Shown here: piece by piece, positions 45,615-54,250 of the stretch
Layout of the letters: each line of letters opens with the position of its first letter
Numbering within the stretch: the first letter of the stretch is position 1
Assembly: GCA_000244995.1 (NCBI GenBank)
Contig: CM001438.1
Coordinates: forward strand, 798,921-862,920
Source of the DNA: Burkholderiales bacterium JOSHI_001
GTDB lineage: Bacteria > Pseudomonadota > Gammaproteobacteria > Burkholderiales > Burkholderiaceae_C
Length of the DNA: 64,000 bases
Reading direction: 5' to 3'
The notes under the pieces: model-generated
Seen by the model: only the letters and a program-made list of their open reading frames with translations
Told to the model about the DNA's origin: nothing
The model's database searches: none
Position numbers and translations under genes: made by a program

Positions 45615-46349
45615 ATGAGCTTGCCGATTTCCGCGGCGTCCCCGCCTGCCTGCCCGCCCTCGCCGCCCCAGGTGATTCCGCGCTACCTGGAGTCGGTCTA
45701 CTGGTGGGCCTATGTGCACCCGCGCGCGGTGCAGGTGTTTGAACGCGAATGGCTGGTCAACACCATCCTGTTCGGCCACTACGCGCGCCTGCGCAACCAG
45801 GCGCTCGCCGCGTTGGCCGAACCCGGCCAGCCCATCCGCGGCCGCACCCTGCAGATGGCCTGCGTCTATGGCAACCTGACGCCGCGCCTGCTGGGGCGCA
45901 TGGCCGACGACGCCACGCTGGAGGTGGTGGACATCCTGCCCATCCAGTTGCGCAACCTGCAGGCCAAGCTGCCGGCCGGTGATGCGCGGGTCACGCTCAC
46001 CCAGGCCGACTCGTCCGCCTTGCGCCTGCCCGATGCCAGCGTGGACCAGGTGCTGCTGTTCTTCCTGCTGCACGAGCAGCCGGAAAGCGTGCGCCGCGGC
46101 ACCCTGGCCGAGGCCCTGCGCGTGTGCCGCCCGGGCGGCCGCGTGGTGATCGTGGACTACCACCGGCCGGTGGCCTGGCACCCGGTGCGCCCGCTGATGC
46201 GGGCCATCTTCCACAAGCTGGAGCCCTACGCCATGGACCTGTGGCGGCACCCGGTGCAGGACTGGCTGCCGCCCGGCGTGCAGCCCGCCCAGGTGGACAA
46301 GCGCACCTGGTTCGGCGGCCTGTACCAGCAGTTGGTGTTGCAACGCTGA
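45615..46349 (+). CDS. rquA: rhodoquinone biosynthesis protein RquA
   Basis: 244 residues of the methyltransferase-like RquA family, which replaces a methoxy group of ubiquinone by an amino group, giving rhodoquinone. RquA hallmarks: YLESVYWWAYVHPRAV at the start, VYGNLTP in place of the usual Gly-rich SAM motif, EVVDILPIQLRNLQAKLP, LLFFLLHEQPESVRRGTL, VIVDYHRPVAWHP. AGAGGA is 7 nt before the ATG. It is followed by frdA after 1 nt. Rhodoquinone has a low potential and is used to drive fumarate reduction, so the order rquA-frdABCD makes functional sense. Confidence 0.9.
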   Translation: MSLPISAASPPACPPSPPQVIPRYLESVYWWAYVHPRAVQVFEREWLVNTILFGHYARLRNQALAALAEPGQPIRGRTLQMACVYGNLTPRLLGRMADDATLEVVDILPIQLRNLQAKLPAGDARVTLTQADSSALRLPDASVDQVLLFFLLHEQPESVRRGTLAEALRVCRPGGRVVIVDYHRPVAWHPVRPLMRAIFHKLEPYAMDLWRHPVQDWLPPGVQPAQVDKRTWFGGLYQQLVLQR

Positions 46350-46350
46350 C

Positions 46351-48141
46351 ATGGAAGTCTTCCAAGCGGATGTGGTCATCGTCGGTGCCGGTGGTGCCGG
46401 GCTGCGCGCGGCCATCGCCATCGCCCAGGCGCAGCCGACACTGCGGGTGGCGCTGGTGTCCAAGGTGCTGCCCATGCGCAGCCACACCGTGGCCGCCGAA
46501 GGCGGCGCCGCCGCGGTGACCCAGCCGCACGACAGCCTGGCCTACCACTTCAACGACACCGTCTCCGGTGGCGACTGGCTGTGTGACCAGGACGTGGTGC
46601 AGTATTTCGTGGAGCGCTGCCACGACGAGATGGTGCAGATGGAGCACTGGGGCTGCCCCTGGAGCCGCAAGCCCGACGGCCACGTGAACGTGCGCGCCTT
46701 CGGCGGCATGAAGATCGAGCGCACCTGGTTCGCCGCCGACAAGACCGGCTTCCACATGCTGCACACGCTGTTCCAGACGTCCCTGCAGTTCCCGTCCATC
46801 CGCCGCTTCGACGAGCATTACGTGCTGGATCTGCTGGTGGACGAAGGCCGCGCGCGCGGCGTGCTGGCGCTGGACATCGCCAGCGGCCAGGCGCGCCGCA
46901 TCGACGCCGGCGCGGTGGTCATTGCCACCGGCGGCGCCGGGCGGGTGTACCGCGACAACACCAACGGCGGCATCGTCACCGGCGACGGCATGGCCCTGGC
47001 CTACCGCCACGGCGTGCCCTTGCGCGACATGGAGTTCGTGCAGTACCACCCCACCTGCATGCCCGGCACCGGCCTGCTGTTCACCGAAGCCTGCCGCGGC
47101 GAGGGTGGCTTCCTGCTGAACAAGGACGGCTACCGCTACCTGCAGGACTACGGCCTGGGCCCGGCCACGCCCGAGCCGCGCAACAAGGCGATGGAACTGG
47201 GCCCGCGCGACCGCCTGAGCCAGGCCTACTGGCATGAAAAGCAGAAGGGCCGCACCGTGCAGGGCCCGCATGGCGAATGCGTGCACCTGGACCTGCGCCA
47301 CCTGGGCGAGGCCAAGCTGCGCGAGCGCCTGCCGCAGATTTATGAACTGGCCGAGGAATACCTGGGCGTGGACCCGGCGCGCGAATGCATCCCGGTGCTG
47401 CCGGCGGTGCACTACACCATGGGTGGCATCGTGGCCGACATCCGCACCGCGTCGTCCATGCCGGGCCTGTACTCGGCCGGCGAATGTTCCAGCGTGGGCC
47501 TGCACGGCGCCAACCGCCTGGGCTCCAACTCGCTGACCGAGCTGATCGTCTTCGGCAAGGTGGCCGGGCTGGAGGCGGCGCAATGCGCCCAGCAGGCACC
47601 ACCGGCGCGCGAAGCGGCCCTGGCCGCGCTGGCGACCGATGCCGAACGCAAGGCGCGCCGGGTGGGTGCCAAGGGGGGTGGCACCGAACGCCTGGCCACG
47701 CTGCGCCGCGAGATGGCGCAGAGCATGGAAGACGGATGCGGCATCTACCGCACCGGGGCGCAGATGCAGGCCACCTGCGACAAGCTCGCCGAGCTGAAGC
47801 AACGCCACCAGGCCCTGAAGCTGGACGACCACAGCCAGGTCTGGAACACCGAATGGCTGCTGGCGCTGGAACTGGGCTGCATGCTGGACGTGGCCCAGGC
47901 CATGGTGCATTCGGCGCTGGCGCGGCGCGAATCGCGCGGCTCGCACCAGCGGCTGGACGGCTTCGAGGCCCGCGACGACGCCCAGTTCCTGAAACACAGC
48001 CTGGCCACCTGGCGTGGCGACGATGCACCGGCCATCGCGCATGCCGAGGTCACCATCACCACATCGCCACCCGGCGTGCGCGCCTACGGCGCCGCCGGTG
48101 AACAGGCCGAGGCCCAACGCAAGGCGACGACCCATGGCTGA
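46351..48141 (+). CDS. frdA: fumarate reductase flavoprotein subunit
   Basis: 596 residues. FAD-binding start VVIVGAGGAGLRAAIAI, covalent FAD His in RSHTVAAEGGAAAV near residue 45, substrate-site blocks QYHPTCMPGTGLLFTE, HYTMGGIVADI and the end block SAGECSSVGLHGANRLGSNSL. The close homologue SdhA cannot be told apart by these motifs alone; the E. coli-type membrane subunits FrdC and FrdD next to it and rquA before it support fumarate reductase. It starts 1 nt after rquA and overlaps frdB by 8 nt. Confidence 0.9.
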   Translation: MEVFQADVVIVGAGGAGLRAAIAIAQAQPTLRVALVSKVLPMRSHTVAAEGGAAAVTQPHDSLAYHFNDTVSGGDWLCDQDVVQYFVERCHDEMVQMEHWGCPWSRKPDGHVNVRAFGGMKIERTWFAADKTGFHMLHTLFQTSLQFPSIRRFDEHYVLDLLVDEGRARGVLALDIASGQARRIDAGAVVIATGGAGRVYRDNTNGGIVTGDGMALAYRHGVPLRDMEFVQYHPTCMPGTGLLFTEACRGEGGFLLNKDGYRYLQDYGLGPATPEPRNKAMELGPRDRLSQAYWHEKQKGRTVQGPHGECVHLDLRHLGEAKLRERLPQIYELAEEYLGVDPARECIPVLPAVHYTMGGIVADIRTASSMPGLYSAGECSSVGLHGANRLGSNSLTELIVFGKVAGLEAAQCAQQAPPAREAALAALATDAERKARRVGAKGGGTERLATLRREMAQSMEDGCGIYRTGAQMQATCDKLAELKQRHQALKLDDHSQVWNTEWLLALELGCMLDVAQAMVHSALARRESRGSHQRLDGFEARDDAQFLKHSLATWRGDDAPAIAHAEVTITTSPPGVRAYGAAGEQAEAQRKATTHG

Positions 48142-48892
48142 GCCCACCCCCCGCAACATCCGCATCGAGGTGCTGCGCTACCACCCCGAAACGGACAGCG
48201 AACCCCACTGGCAGGGCTGGGACGTGCCCTACACCGACGACATGTCGGTGCTGCAGGGCCTGCAGCAGATCAAGGACGAGCAGGACGGCACGCTCAGCTA
48301 CCGCTGGAGCTGCCGCATGGCCATCTGCGGCAGCTGCGGCATGATGGTCAACGGCAAGCCGCGCCTGGCCTGCAAGACCTTCCTGCGCGAATTCGCCCCC
48401 GGCCCCTTGCGCGTGGAAGCCCTGGCCCACCTGCCCATCGAGCGCGACCTGGTCGTGGGCATGGACGACTTCCTGGGCAAGCTGCAGAGCATCACGCCCT
48501 ACATCGTGCCCAAGGAAGCGCGCACGCTGGACCAGGGCGAACACCTGCAGACCCCCGCCCAGCTGGCGCAGTACGAACCCTTCAGCGCCTGCATCAACTG
48601 CCTGCTGTGTTACGCCGCCTGCCCGCAGTACGGGCTGGACGACAAGTTCATCGGCCCCGGCGCCATGGCCCTGCTGCAGCGCTACAACGCCGACTCGCGC
48701 GACGGCGCCACCGCCCAGCGCATGGACGTGGTGAACGCCAACGACGGCGTGTGGGCCTGCACCGCGGTGGCCTACTGCTCCGAGGTCTGCCCCAAGAAGG
48801 TGGACCCGGCCCGGGCGGTGAACCTGAACAAGATCGAGAGTGCGAAGGACTACTTCCTGCGCGGGCTCCTGCCCAAGGGGAAAAAAGCATGA
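48134..48892 (+). CDS. frdB: fumarate reductase iron-sulfur subunit
   Basis: 252 residues with three clusters: [2Fe-2S] in SCRMAICGSCGMMVNG and RLAC, [4Fe-4S] in CINCLLCYAACP, and [3Fe-4S] in CTAVAYCSEVCPKKVDP. It carries electrons from the quinol site to FrdA on the cytoplasmic side. The ATG lies inside the frdA end (8-nt overlap), and its stop overlaps the frdC start (ATGA). Confidence 0.92.
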   Translation: MAEPTPRNIRIEVLRYHPETDSEPHWQGWDVPYTDDMSVLQGLQQIKDEQDGTLSYRWSCRMAICGSCGMMVNGKPRLACKTFLREFAPGPLRVEALAHLPIERDLVVGMDDFLGKLQSITPYIVPKEARTLDQGEHLQTPAQLAQYEPFSACINCLLCYAACPQYGLDDKFIGPGAMALLQRYNADSRDGATAQRMDVVNANDGVWACTAVAYCSEVCPKKVDPARAVNLNKIESAKDYFLRGLLPKGKKA

Positions 48893-49284
48893 GCCGGCGC
48901 CCCTACAAGCGGCCGATGGGGCGCTGGTGGCAGCGCGACCCCTTCTTCGTGCGCTACATGTGGCGCGAGGCCACCGCACTGGCGGTGGGGGCCTATGCGG
49001 TGTTGCTGCTGGCGGGGCTGTGGCGCCTGGGGCAGGGTGAAGCCGCCTGGACCGCCTGGCTGGGCTGGCTGCACAGCCCGCTGGCCTGGCTGCTGCACGC
49101 GGTGCTGCTGGCGGGCATGGTGTTCCACGCCATCACCTGGATGCAGGTCCTGCCCAAGACCCTGCCGCTGTTGTTCGCCGGCGGGCAGCGGGTGCCCGAC
49201 GTCACCATCGTGCGCATCGGGTTCGGCGCCGCGCTGGCGGCCAATGGGGTGCTGTTGCTGCTGGGCTGGTGGGTCCTGTCATGA
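48889..49284 (+). CDS. frdC: fumarate reductase membrane subunit C
   Basis: 131 residues with three membrane segments (ATALAVGAYAVLLLAGLW, LLHAVLLAGMVFHAITW, IGFGAALAANGVLLLLGWW). The N-terminus RRPYKRPMGRWWQRDPFF is the typical FrdC start that contacts FrdB and forms the quinol site. No haem-binding pattern, as in E. coli Frd. Overlaps frdB and frdD by 4 nt each. Confidence 0.9.
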   Translation: MSRRPYKRPMGRWWQRDPFFVRYMWREATALAVGAYAVLLLAGLWRLGQGEAAWTAWLGWLHSPLAWLLHAVLLAGMVFHAITWMQVLPKTLPLLFAGGQRVPDVTIVRIGFGAALAANGVLLLLGWWVLS

Positions 49285-49613
49285 AGCCCCGTTCCAACGC
49301 CCCGATCTTCTGGCTGCTGTTCGGCGGCGGCGGCACGCTGGCCGCCCTGTTCGGACCCGCGCTGGTGATCATCACCGGATGGCTGCTCGCCGACCGCGGT
49401 GCCTATGCGCATGCGCTGGCCTTCGCCGGCCACCCGCTGGTGCGGCTGGCCTTGTTCGGCCTGGTGCTGCTGCTGGCCTGGCACGCGGCGCACCGCCTGT
49501 ACAAGAGCCTGCACGATGTGGGCATCCCGCCCGGCACGGCGTCCAAGGCGGTGTGTTACGGCAGCGCCGCGCTGATCACGCTGCTGGCGGCCTGGCGGCT
49601 GCTGCTGCTGTAG
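49281..49613 (+). CDS. frdD: fumarate reductase membrane subunit D
   Basis: 110 residues with three membrane segments. The start RSNAPIFWLLFGGGGTLAAL is typical of FrdD, as is the segment AWHAAHRLYKSLHDVG before the last helix. With FrdC it anchors FrdAB and takes electrons from low-potential quinol. It is the last gene of the cluster; the next gene is convergent, 17 nt away. Confidence 0.9.
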   Translation: MKPRSNAPIFWLLFGGGGTLAALFGPALVIITGWLLADRGAYAHALAFAGHPLVRLALFGLVLLLAWHAAHRLYKSLHDVGIPPGTASKAVCYGSAALITLLAAWRLLLL

Positions 49614-49630
49614 CGGCGGCGCGGGCTGGG

Positions 49631-50122
49631 TCAGTCCAGCTGCCGCGCCAACTGCGTCGCCTTGTCCTGGTAGTGGCGGGCTGACGCCGCGTTGCCCGCC
49701 TTGCGGTAGCCGGCGGCCAGTTGGCGCGCCGCGGCGCTGGCTTCGTCGAAGGCCTGGATCAGGGTGTTGCGATCGCCGTCGTTCACCGGCCGGCCGTCCT
49801 GGTAGCGGCCGGCCAGCCAGCCGCCTTCCACCTCGGCGGCGCCCAGGTCGGGCCGGCCGGCCTTCAGGCGGCCGTAGAAGGCCATCACCACGCGCTTGCC
49901 GTCATAGGCGCGCAGCACGCCGCGGCCCTCGGCCAGCCGGGACTTGCTGCAGGCGCCGGACCAGCGCACATCGCGCGTGGGCCAATCGGCCGGCGCCGCA
50001 AAACGGCAACGCGCCGGGCCTTGCAGCGCCGGTGCGCCGTCGGCCCAGGCGGGGGGCAGCGCCGCCGCCAGGGCCAGCGTCGCCAGCGCCAGGCGCTGGC
50101 GCCAGCGGGGGGGAGGAGTCAC
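49631..50122 (-). CDS. exported MORN-like small protein, possible immunity partner of the M15 peptidase
   Basis: 163 residues from a GTG at 50122 that overlaps the stop of the peptidase gene (GTGA); an ATG at 50140 would add six residues. Signal peptide WRQRLALATLALAAALPPAWA. The mature part has WSGACSKSRLAEGRGVLRAY and GGWLAGRYQDGRPV, which look like MORN-type repeats, and a C-terminal helical part. No function is recognised. Its tight overlap with a cell-wall peptidase gene resembles toxin-immunity pairs, but this is inference. Confidence 0.55.
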   Translation of the reverse strand: MTPPPRWRQRLALATLALAAALPPAWADGAPALQGPARCRFAAPADWPTRDVRWSGACSKSRLAEGRGVLRAYDGKRVVMAFYGRLKAGRPDLGAAEVEGGWLAGRYQDGRPVNDGDRNTLIQAFDEASAAARQLAAGYRKAGNAASARHYQDKATQLARQLD

Positions 50123-50946
50123 TTCAATTGGGCAGCCCATTCGCTGATTTTCGCCTCGCTGCCCTCGAAGTGCATGCCGTCTTCCTTGCGGAAGGCCGCG
50201 CCCCAGTACCAGCCGTGGCGGTTGAAGATGGGGGCGATGAGGGTCAGCCCGAACTGCACCTTGTCGTCCCCATAGGCGTCCAGCACGCCGTTGAGCGTCA
50301 GGTCGATGGCGGTGCCGAAGGAGTGGTTGGAGATGGACGTGGAGCCGCGCGCCTGGCGGCAGCACAGCATGCCCGCGGTGCCCAGGGCCTTGTAGACGGC
50401 AGGCTGTTCGCGGGCGATGTCGGCCATCACGGCTTTCAGGCTCAGCACCGCCGGCACCAGGCCGGTGACGCGGAAGGGGCCCACCGTGTCGGTGACCAGG
50501 TTGCGCCGCAGCTTGGGGTGGGTGGGTGTCTGGCACTGCGGGGTGTAGTTGCCGTTGACCAGGGGCGAGCCCAGCTTGGCCAGCATGAAGCTGTTGCTGG
50601 GCGAGGTGAGGCCGAGGTTCACCGTGCCCGGCGCCGGGCGGGGCATGGGCTTCATGATGTCGCTGCCGGCCCCGGTGGCGGGCGGCGGCTGGTCGGTGCT
50701 GCCGGTGAAGGCGGCCGACAGGTGGCGCCAGGTGTTGCCGCCCGGGTCCACCTTGCCGTCGGGCTGGCGCAGGAAGCCGGCCTGGTAGTCCTTGATGGCG
50801 GTGATGGTCTTGGCCCCGCACACGCCGTCGGCGCTGCCGATGCCGGGAAAGCCGCGGGCGATGAGCAGGGTCTGGACGATCGTCACGTCGTCGGCGCGGT
50901 TGACACCGCCCTGGCCGACCGAAGCCGAGATTTCCTGTGCGGGCAT
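50119..50946 (-). CDS. M15-family peptidoglycan peptidase without signal peptide
   Basis: 275 residues. N-terminal part (about 1-90) resembles a peptidoglycan-binding-like helical domain (VTIVQTLLIARGFPGI, DGVCGAKTITAIKDYQ). The C-terminal part has the M15/VanY zinc motifs SNHSFGTAIDL (HxxGxAxD) and GMHFEG (final His). Such enzymes cut D-Ala or L-Ala-D-Glu bonds in peptide stems. No Sec or Tat signal is present, unlike housekeeping carboxypeptidases, so it needs lysis or a special secretion route. AAGGAG lies 7 nt before ATG 50946. A small exported protein overlaps its end. Confidence 0.75.
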   Translation of the reverse strand: MPAQEISASVGQGGVNRADDVTIVQTLLIARGFPGIGSADGVCGAKTITAIKDYQAGFLRQPDGKVDPGGNTWRHLSAAFTGSTDQPPPATGAGSDIMKPMPRPAPGTVNLGLTSPSNSFMLAKLGSPLVNGNYTPQCQTPTHPKLRRNLVTDTVGPFRVTGLVPAVLSLKAVMADIAREQPAVYKALGTAGMLCCRQARGSTSISNHSFGTAIDLTLNGVLDAYGDDKVQFGLTLIAPIFNRHGWYWGAAFRKEDGMHFEGSEAKISEWAAQLK

Positions 50947-51069
50947 GGGGCGCTCCTTGGAGGTTGTGGTGAAGCCACGAGGGCGGCGCCCATTCTGCGA
51001 GCCGGCTCGCCCGGCCACAAGTCAGCGGTTCTTGGGGGGTGGGCCCTCCGCCCGCTGGACGGCCCCGGC

Positions 51070-51840
51070 TCAGGCGCGGGTGATGCGCAGGCCGGCGTCC
51101 ACCAGCAGCACTTCGCCGGTGGTCTTCTTCGCGCCGGCGCCCAGCCACCAGGCGGCGTCGGCCACGTCGTCGGGGCTGATCACGTCTTCCAGCGCCGCGC
51201 GGTCCTTGTAGTCGCTCACGGCCTGGTCGTAGCGCTCCGCCCCCAGGCCCTGCTGCAGCCAGGGCGTTTCCACCAGCCCGGGCGCAATGGCGTTGACGCG
51301 GATGTGCGGGCCCAGCGCGCGGGCCAGGCCCACGGTCATGGCGTTCAGCGCGCCCTTGCTGGCCATGTAGGCGATGGACGAGCCGCGCCCCATCATCGAC
51401 GCCACCGAGGAGATGTTCACCACGCCGGCGCCGCCCGGCGCCTGGTGCAGCAGCGGCTGCAACGCGCGGATCATCTGGAAGGCGCCGATCACGTTGACGT
51501 CGTAGATGCGGTGGAAGTCGTCCGCCTGCAGCCCGTGCAGGTCGCGCAGGGGCACGAACTTGGTGGTGCCGGCGTTGTTCACCAGCACGTCGCAGCGGCC
51601 GAAATGGGCTCGCACCGCCTCGGCCAGGCGCTGGCAGTCTGCGTCGTCGGCCACATTGGCCTGCACCACCAGCACCTGGGCCCCCAGGGCGCGGCATTCG
51701 GCGGCCACGCTGTCGGCCGGCGCGGGGTCGCGCGAAAAGTTCACCACCACGCCCCAGCCCTCGCGCGCATAGCGCCGCGCGCTGGCCGCGCCGATGCCGG
51801 ACGACGAGCCGGTGATCACGCAGACCGGGGTGTTGTGCAT
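51070..51840 (-). CDS. SDR family oxidoreductase
   Basis: 256 residues of the classical short-chain dehydrogenase family. Cofactor motif TGSSSGIG near residue 9, NNAG near 86, catalytic Ser in NISSVAS, and YMASK with the active Tyr and Lys. The Asn-Phe-Ser after the second strand (VVNFSRD) suggests NADP. The closest general type is 3-oxoacyl-ACP reductase/glucose dehydrogenase-like; the substrate is not known. AGGAAG stands just before the ATG at 51840. It stands alone. Confidence 0.82.
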   Translation of the reverse strand: MHNTPVCVITGSSSGIGAASARRYAREGWGVVVNFSRDPAPADSVAAECRALGAQVLVVQANVADDADCQRLAEAVRAHFGRCDVLVNNAGTTKFVPLRDLHGLQADDFHRIYDVNVIGAFQMIRALQPLLHQAPGGAGVVNISSVASMMGRGSSIAYMASKGALNAMTVGLARALGPHIRVNAIAPGLVETPWLQQGLGAERYDQAVSDYKDRAALEDVISPDDVADAAWWLGAGAKKTTGEVLLVDAGLRITRA

Positions 51841-51877
51841 GGGGCTTCCTGTGCCGGTTGGGTGGGAAGCCCCCATC

Positions 51878-54250
51878 TTAAGCAGGCACGGCGGCGCCCT
51901 GCCGCTGCAGCCAGGCCAGCATGTCGTCCAGCGGCACCGGCTTGCTGTAGTGGTAGCCCTGGGCCTGGTCGCAGCCCAGGGTCTGCAAGGCGCGCACGAT
52001 GCCGGCGTTTTCCACCCCTTCGGCCACCACGCTCAGGCCCAGGTTGTGCGCCAGCTCGATGGTGCTGCGCACGATCATCGCGTCGCCGCGGTCCTGGTCC
52101 ATGGCCATGACGAAGCTCTTGTCGATCTTGAGTTCATGCACCGGCAACTGCTTCAGGTAGGCCAGGGACGAGTAGCCGGTGCCGAAGTCGTCGATCGACA
52201 GCTTGAAGCCGGCGTCGGCCAGGCGCTGCAGCGTGGCCTGGGCGCGCTGCGGGTCGTCCATGATCGCGCTTTCGGTGATCTCCAGGCAGAAGGCGCTGGC
52301 CCGCGCGCCGTGGCGGCGCAGCAGGCTGTCCAGCCGGGCGGGCAGTTCGTGGTCCATCAGGTCGCGGGTGGACAGGTTGATCGAGACCTGCACCACGCCC
52401 TGCTCGGCCAGGGCGCCCGCGGCCATGGCGCATTGTTCGAACATCCACAGCGTGAGCTCGCGGATGAAGCCGGTCTGCTCGGCGAAGGGGATGAACTGCA
52501 GCGGCGGCACCAGGCCGCGCTGCGGGTGCTGCCAGCGCACCAGCGCCTCCACCGCCACCGCCTGGCCCTGGCGCGCGCCCGCGGCCAGCTGCACCTTGGG
52601 CTGCAGGTACAGGCGCAGTTCCTGGCGCCGCAGGGCCTGGCGCAGTTCGGTCAGCAGCGACAGGGTCTGGGCGCTGGCGGTGTCGCTGGCCGGGTCGTAC
52701 ATCAGCGCGCCGGCGCTGCGCCGCTTGGCCGCCACCATGGCCAGCTCGGCGTGGGCCAGCAGGGTGTCGGCGTCCTGGCCGTGGCCCGGCGCGATGGCCA
52801 TGCCCACGCCGGCCGACACGTCCACCATCTGCTCGTCCAGCTGCAGCGGCTGCGCCAGGCGCTGTGCCACGTCGGCGGCGCGGGCCTGGGCCTGGGCCGC
52901 GTTGGCACCCGGCAGCAGCAGCGCAAATTCGTCGCCGCCCAGCCGCGCCACGAGGGCGAGGCCCCTGTTTCCTTCGGCCAGCGGCGCCAGGCGCTGGGCC
53001 ACGGCCTGCAGCAGGCGGTCGCCCATGGCGTGGCCCAGCACGCTGTTCACGTGTTTGAAGCGGTCCAGCCCCAGCACCAGCAGCGCGGCCGGGCCCTGGG
53101 CCAGCGCGGCCTCGGTGGCTTCACGCAGCTGGATGCGGTTGGGCAGGCCGGTCAGGCGGTCCCAGTAGGCCAGCTGGCGGATCTGCTGCTGCTGCTGGCC
53201 GATGTTCAGGCGCATGTGGTCGAAGGCGCGCGCCAGGTCGGCCACCTCGCTGCCGCCGGGGTCGGCCGCATCGGCGCCGTCGGCGGCCTGCAGCGGCTGG
53301 CTGTAGTCCCCACTGGCCAGTTGTTCGCTGGCCTGCACCAGGCGGCCCAGCGGCCGGGCCACGCGGCGTGCGGCCCAGGCGCTGCCCAGGCCGAACAGCA
53401 GCACGCCCGCGGCGGTGATGCCGGCCAGCGTCAGCTGCAGCGACTGCAGCGGCGCCAGGGCCTCGTCCACGCTGCGCAGCAGCAGGGCCTGCCAGGGCGG
53501 CGCGCCGGCTTCGGCCCCACCGGCCACTTCGCGCACCAGGCACTGGTCGCCGTTCAGGTTCAGGCTGCCGGTGGTGGCCGCATGGCGGGCCAGCGCCTGG
53601 GCTTGCGATGGGGACAGGGTGCTCAGCACCAGCGGTGCGGGTGTGTCGGCGCGTGCGATGCGCAGGCCCACGTGCAGGCCCGACAGCGCATGCATGTCGT
53701 CCAGCAGCGCCTGGTCGATGGGAAAGCCCATCACCACCCAGCCCACGGCCACGGGCGCCTTGATGGGCACCATCACGAACTGCAGCACCCGCTGGCCGTC
53801 GGCCACCGCGGCGCGGCCCTTGCCCGCCAGGCGCGGCGCCACCTGCTGCAACAAGGCCAGGCTGCCGGCGTCGCCCGAATGCGCGCGCAGCGCGAACTGC
53901 GTGTCCAGCAGCGCGGCCAGGGGCGCGCCGATGCGCGCGGCGTGGTTTTCCAGCGCCGAGGCCTGGGTGCCCGCGTCGCCTTCGCTCACCGCGGCGCGAA
54001 AGCCGTAGTCCGCCGCCAGCAGCGCGGCGGCCTGTTCGTATTTTTGAGCGCGCTGCTCCAGCAGGCGTTGCCACACGCGTTCGCCCACCTGCAGCTCGTC
54101 GGCCAGGGTGGCGCGCGCGTTGCGCTCGATGCTGACGCGGATGGCTGCGAAGCCGGCCAGTTGCACCGCCAGCAGCAGCAGCAGCGACTGGGTGACGAAG
54201 CGGGTGGACAGGCGCGCACGGCCCAGGGCCTGCAGCAGACGGCGTGTCAT
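51878..54250 (-). CDS. membrane GGDEF-EAL protein (cyclic di-GMP turnover)
   Basis: 790 residues: membrane segment near 20-40, periplasmic sensor region to about 270, second membrane segment (LAGITAAGVLLFGLGSAW), HAMP-like linker, GGDEF domain with intact GGDEF at 438-442, and EAL domain with EAL at 568-570 plus DDFGTGYSS and the late EGVEN. Both catalytic sets look intact, so it may make or break cyclic di-GMP. It overlaps the upstream cupredoxin-like gene by 4 nt, so copper, redox or periplasmic protein state may be the input; this is a guess from linkage. Confidence 0.87.
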   Translation of the reverse strand: MTRRLLQALGRARLSTRFVTQSLLLLLAVQLAGFAAIRVSIERNARATLADELQVGERVWQRLLEQRAQKYEQAAALLAADYGFRAAVSEGDAGTQASALENHAARIGAPLAALLDTQFALRAHSGDAGSLALLQQVAPRLAGKGRAAVADGQRVLQFVMVPIKAPVAVGWVVMGFPIDQALLDDMHALSGLHVGLRIARADTPAPLVLSTLSPSQAQALARHAATTGSLNLNGDQCLVREVAGGAEAGAPPWQALLLRSVDEALAPLQSLQLTLAGITAAGVLLFGLGSAWAARRVARPLGRLVQASEQLASGDYSQPLQAADGADAADPGGSEVADLARAFDHMRLNIGQQQQQIRQLAYWDRLTGLPNRIQLREATEAALAQGPAALLVLGLDRFKHVNSVLGHAMGDRLLQAVAQRLAPLAEGNRGLALVARLGGDEFALLLPGANAAQAQARAADVAQRLAQPLQLDEQMVDVSAGVGMAIAPGHGQDADTLLAHAELAMVAAKRRSAGALMYDPASDTASAQTLSLLTELRQALRRQELRLYLQPKVQLAAGARQGQAVAVEALVRWQHPQRGLVPPLQFIPFAEQTGFIRELTLWMFEQCAMAAGALAEQGVVQVSINLSTRDLMDHELPARLDSLLRRHGARASAFCLEITESAIMDDPQRAQATLQRLADAGFKLSIDDFGTGYSSLAYLKQLPVHELKIDKSFVMAMDQDRGDAMIVRSTIELAHNLGLSVVAEGVENAGIVRALQTLGCDQAQGYHYSKPVPLDDMLAWLQRQGAAVPA

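Noticed and set aside
46351-49613. Succinate dehydrogenase instead of fumarate reductase
   Set aside because: The membrane subunits are of the E. coli FrdC/FrdD type without haem-ligand pattern, and rquA is coupled upstream; sdh-type CD subunits are not seen.
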